Source: Euonymus europaeus (taxonomy: Eukaryota > Streptophyta > Magnoliopsida > Celastrales > Celastraceae). Taken from it: a stretch of 64,000 nucleotides of DNA. The notes beneath the pieces were generated by a model. The model saw only the letters and a program-made list of their open reading frames with translations, ran no database searches and had not been told where the DNA came from. This document shows, one piece after another, positions 59,971 through 64,000 of this stretch. The stretch lies in contig OY756968.1 of assembly GCA_963580455.1 (NCBI GenBank), positions 20,181,996 through 20,245,995 of the forward strand, written 5' to 3'. Made by a program: the position numbers and the translations under genes. The stretch's first letter is position 1, and every line of letters starts with the position of its first letter.

Positions 59971-60409
59971 TAAGGGTCCGTTTGTTTCACAATTGCATTT
60001 CATAGTTTAAGTTGTTAAAAATGTTGTGCTTAAAGTTATGAAAAATGTTGTATAAAAAGCTGTGAAGCCCACAGCTTTAAATTGTATAAAATGTTGTAGA
60101 GTGTTTGGTTCATTTTTCTGTTAGGTTAATTTTATAGATAAAATTACAAAAACATGTATTACAATAAAAAGTAATTGAAAACTTTTAAGATATAGAGGGG
60201 CAATTACGTAATGTGGTTATAAAATACTGTGGGTCCCACAACTTAAAGCTTTAAAAAGCTATGAGATGACTGCATTTCATTTCGTACATCTTAAAGTTGT
60301 GGGCCCACAGCTTTAAGCTGTCAACAAAATGTGACGTTTAGTTGACACAACATTTTATGCGAATCCCACAGCCTTAAGCTGTGCAAAATGTGAAACAAAC
60401 GCACCCTTA
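59971..60409. mobile_element. MITE of about 440 bp with TAAGGGT(C/G)CGTTTGTTTCAC ends
   Basis: The left end TAAGGGTCCGTTTGTTTCAC pairs with the right end GTGAAACAAACGCACCCTTA, and the inversion extends about 35 bp. Internal sub-repeats of the type CACAGCTTTAA recur. It is non-coding. TTA/TAA at the ends suggests PIF/Harbinger, but I could not fix the duplication. It shares its end with the 104-bp element at 21254. Confidence 0.75.
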
Positions 60410-60439
60410 GTCATTATAGTTTCATTATGCTCATTTTTC

Positions 60440-60620
60440 TTGTAGGAAGAGATGGTTTCTCTTCTCCATGAGCCACAACCCACACTAAACGACGACAGTG
60501 TGGTGGAATTAACACCAAATGAGGCTTTTAGACGCGTAATTGGTGAAAGATTGGGTCACTGTAGAGGTTATGGCTTCGAATCTAGACGATTCATGAGCTC
60601 AACCAAAAGGATGCACAAGA
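60440..60620 (+). pseudogene. Plant transposase (Transposase_24/En-Spm type) exon fragment
   Basis: After a TTTTTCTTGTAG acceptor the reading is EEMVSLLHEPQPTLNDDSVV, ELTPNEAFRRVIGERLGHCR, GYG. The TPNEAF..V.G...G..RGYG pattern is typical of the C-terminal part of transposases carried by CACTA elements. Only this exon is present. Confidence 0.6.
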
Positions 60621-60639
60621 AAAAATGTTGTCGTTAAAT

Positions 60640-61624
60640 ATATTTAGCGGCGACAAGTGGATATTTTGTAGCAACATTTGTCCCCACAAAAAGGCACATC
60701 GCTGGTGTAGTGCCACCACAGGTTACAATAATTGATAAATTCCCTGAATAGCTTCATGCCTTTAGAAATGACCTTTCCTCCCTGAATTTCTTCTAGAACT
60801 TCATTGAAATCCCCTCAAAGAAGCCAAGGAACCTTGCTTGAAGCTTTGATCAAAGAAACTTCTTGGGGTTGCTTTTATTAGGATCTAACACAATTTGGAG
60901 TTATTTAGACATGCCAAAACCTAATTTAGAAGAAGTAACTTCAACCCATCAATCCCAAATCCCATATTGCAATGATGTACAATCATGCTTAAGCATATTT
61001 GACCATGTTAATCTCCAATTGAATTTGACATTAACTGCTTTTTTTTTTCCATCCGTCTTATGTTACAACCAGTTGAAAAAAAAACTTAAAGCTAATAGCG
61101 TCACGCACTTTATATTTGTGTTCTACTAGCATCCATTCCATTCTAATGCAACCACAAAAGATTTTTATTTTTTTTAAAAAAAAATTATTATATATGAAAA
61201 GGGTATGATTAAAATGAGTATGAAAATTTAACTTATTACTAACAAAAAATTTAACAGAGTGATGACAACAATTTTTCTATTATTTTTTGCCCACGAATTT
61301 TTATTTTTTTGCCAATGGATTACTAATTGAATTATAAAAAAAATACTTTTTTGCCAACGGATTGCAAAACTAATTTAATTTTTTGCCAAGCTATTACTAA
61401 TGGGTTTTTTTTTTTGTTAAAGGATTACAGACGAAATTTTTGTCGATATTTACCAATAGAAAAAATCCGTCAGTAATTACTAACAAAAATTTTTACATCA
61501 GTGTTTAGATTACCTAAGATGGTTTTAATGACATAAATTTTCGATAGGTAATCAATATTGCTGACGGGTTTTTTAGGATTACTGACGAAAAATTTCTTCG
61601 ATAATTTGCAAATTTTTTATAGTG
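60640..61624 (+). mobile_element. Right end of a CACTA element with subterminal repeats
   Basis: The AGCGGCGACAAG...GTAGCAACATTTGTCCC inversion near 60650-60690 and repeated (G)CCAA(T/C)GGATTAC units (61310, 61350, 61388, 61421) are typical subterminal repeats. So are the GACGAAA-TTT-TCG motifs up to 61600. The sequence ends TTTTTTATAGTG at 61613-61624, which reads CACTATAAAAAA on the other strand. The transposase exon just upstream agrees. The left end was not found. Confidence 0.5.
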
Positions 61625-63860
61625 AAATCAATGCAATCAAATTATTAGTTAGAGTAAGATAGACATTTATACTTTTTTAATGATGAAAATTGAAATATTT
61701 AATCTAATAATAAAAAAAATATTATTTTTATACGATTATTTGAGAAGATGTTTTGTAGTTCACGCCTTTATATTTTGCTCCCATGTGGCACAGGTACTTT
61801 AACTGCTGTACAATTTTCGTACTGTCCGGTGTGGCACAGATGAACCATTTTGGCACGTGCATGGCATGTGGTACGCCAACAATTTCTTCAATGATTAACA
61901 TGCTTGAGTATAGATTTTGTTAACAAATTTAATTGTTATTTGACTTTCTCATTCCTCCTTTTTGAATTGAGTGAAGAATTAATTTTTCCCAATTTTAAAG
62001 CACCCAACTGTAAGTAATGCGATCCTTGGCACAATTTTCCGCATATATCAAAATCATGTAGAGCCTATTAGGCTATTTGTAAAACCCGGCTCAAGTGAAT
62101 AGGGCATCATAAGTCATCGAAGTGCAACTTTTATGCTTTGGCGAGCTACCCAGTGATGAAAGGATTCAATGTTCTAAATTACACATCGTACAAGAGAAGA
62201 GTTAAATTACAAAATATAATTTATTAAACTTCTCAACCTACTAAAGGTGTTTTGTAGATCAAAAGACTCAGGAGAACAAATTCGTGTCAATCAGTATGAA
62301 TTGACTCAAAGCACATAATATCTTAGGACCAGGGCAAGGTAGATTGTTACACTAGCTATTAATATATTACACATATAATATATGTATATTTAGTGTATGC
62401 GTATCGTCCAATGTATATATGCAAGTTATACCGACATGAAAAGTTAAGAAAGAGTTGGTTCAATTTTATGACTCGATGATGAAATGCTTAGGTAATTGGG
62501 TAAAAAAAGCATGTGCCCTTATTGGACGAAATGAATCAAATTGCATACATGTAAATTAATAAAGTGTTTAAATTAATTCAATAGTGATCAAGTGGTCTAA
62601 TTTGCGTAGGTAGTTGCTTCCTTTGCAACTCAATCTACAGCTCAACTCAACTACTACATCCAAGTAACAAAAATCACAAATCAAATCATTCAAACTAGAT
62701 TTATATGCATCAGCTACTTAAATTAACATTTCTATCCAACGATTCAATTGTAATTTATGTCAAAACAAGAATTTTGCAATGATATTTGTTCGGTCGCATA
62801 AATATCACTTGCGAGAAAAATCAAATTACGATGGAAAATTTTATCTCCAATATCGCTGATTTCTTGTAGTGAAACTACTGAAATATCATGTTCGGGTTAA
62901 TGTTGCATGTCGTCATCGAAAAATATCTCGTTTTTCATTTCGGTCACTTAAAGATATACAAAATATTTTAACCTAGTCACCAAAATTTTGATTTTATATA
63001 TACCAATTTAGCTACTTGGGAGGTTTTTAGTGATTTTGGGCAGTCAAAATGAATATCATCCATGCCCCACACACATATATTTCGGTGACCAAACGTAATA
63101 TTAATCCTATCATGTTACGGATCCTAGCTAATTTCATTGTCCGTTCATTGGGTCGACATTTATAAATTAAATATTTCTAGCTCCATCCATAGAATTGGAA
63201 GTATCCTGTAAAAAAAATCTACCATCAATCACTCAAAAGAAGCCAAAAGTAAATTTAAAAAGATGACATGTATATGTCCCGCATTTTGACATTTCCACCA
63301 AACATTTAACCTAAATTTCTGGCTTTTACTATGTCTTTGTGTCCAGCAACCTTTCACTGTATCAACAAAGTCTGGAACACACAAACACTACAAGATCTTT
63401 TGCCTGCAAGAAATAGCAAATCCAGAAAGTTGATTAAATTCAGGAGCACCAATAGCATTACTGCAAGTCATTGAAAATGGCTGACTTGTATTTTGAATAT
63501 AATAATATTTAAATCGATTTCTTTAAAGCATAGGTGGTCTTGATGTGATATATGTTTGTAATTAACAAAGACTAAATAGAACTGAACTTGTCAAACATAT
63601 GCAATATATGTCAACTTAAATACAGTATTGTTTTTGTGTGATTAAAATTATTGAGCAATTATTGAACTCTGTCACAATCAACGCTACTCTATTACTACAT
63701 TTTCTTCTTCCCTCTAGCTAGTAATGTCATTCTCAATGAGGGAAGAAAATGCAAATATTAAAAGCAAGGGGGTTAGTAGCTAAAAAGAAAGAAAAAAAAG
63801 TTAGCTAGGCCCCCAAATTAAATTATGCATGTCTATTATTGTGACAATATATATACATAG
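61625..63860. other. Intergenic spacer with a second CACTA-like terminus
   Basis: ATTTCTTGTAGTG at 62859-62871 reads CACTACAAGAAAT on the other strand, the commonest plant CACTA terminus. No matching left end or transposase was seen. Otherwise AT-rich with no gene recognised. Confidence 0.35.
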
Positions 63861-63929
63861 GGTGGTGATAAATAGTCCATATTTAACAAATTTGTGTTAG
63901 TTCATATCTAAACAATAAGTGTTAAACTC

Positions 63930-64000
63930 TAAAAAGAATGGATTCGATAAATCCTAATGGTCTCGTACATCGAATTTTCATGTTATGACCTAAACAATAA
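63930..64000 (+). repeat. Second copy of the 5.6-kb element core, cut by the window edge
   Basis: GGATTCGATAAATCCTAATG, then CTCGTACATCGAATTTTCAT and GTTATGACCTAAA match 5680-5730 in the same orientation. It shows that the foldback element at 5.3-6.2 kb belongs to a repeated family. Confidence 0.6.

Noticed and set aside
60540..60600. tRNA-like GGTTATGGCTTCGAATCTAG segment
   Set aside because: Resembles a T-arm by chance; no acceptor stem or D-arm fits, and it lies in a transposase reading frame.

Overview
This is nuclear DNA from a flowering plant, most likely a eudicot: GT-AG introns, plant-specific gene families, AT-rich spacers and dense transposable-element debris. I cannot name the species. 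No rRNA, tRNA, CRISPR or bacterial-type features were seen. Only three host genes are supported in 64 kb.

Host genes. (1) On the minus strand at 1189-1534 is the first coding exon of a zinc-knuckle R-R-type MYB gene of the KUA1/MYBS3 group; the rest lies beyond the left edge. (2) On the minus strand at 9995-17592 is a complete PDR-type full-size ABCG transporter. I joined 21 coding exons by their splice sites; they keep one open frame of 1494 codons. A probable intron lies in the 5' leader. (3) On the plus strand at 50070-51384 is a three-exon gene for a 373-residue protein of the 2-oxoglutarate/Fe(II) dioxygenase fold. It seems to have lost most iron and co-substrate ligands and ends in a hydrophobic tail.

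Transposable elements fill most of the rest. From left to right: a Copia 5' end (about 6.5-7.0 kb); foldback and MITE-like elements (3.0, 5.3-6.2, 21.3, 26.5 and 60.0 kb); a 5'-truncated LINE with two in-frame stops (23.08-26.37 kb); remnants of MULE-type genes (27-30 kb, including a FAR1-type SWIM fragment); a repeat-rich block with a 250-bp tandem array (30.3-33.0 kb); a nearly complete Copia element with both LTRs and a TAAAT target duplication (34.07-38.79 kb); a probable large solo LTR (41.95-44.05 kb); a long-inverted-repeat element with an internal hairpin array (about 45.3-47.5 kb); a plant-mobile-domain fragment abutting an antisense Ulp1-type transposon gene (47.9-49.4 kb); two degenerate Copia elements in opposite directions (53.98-55.2 and 55.7-59.8 kb), the second carrying a retroposon-like insert that itself holds a solo LTR with TTTAT duplications; and CACTA-type ends (60.4-61.6 kb and perhaps 62.87 kb).

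The three host genes show no sign of acting together. I found no convincing new biological system. The most unusual items are the degenerate dioxygenase-like protein with a membrane-anchor-like tail, the nested hairpin array near 46 kb, and the strand-switching ACAATGTAA block near 31 kb.
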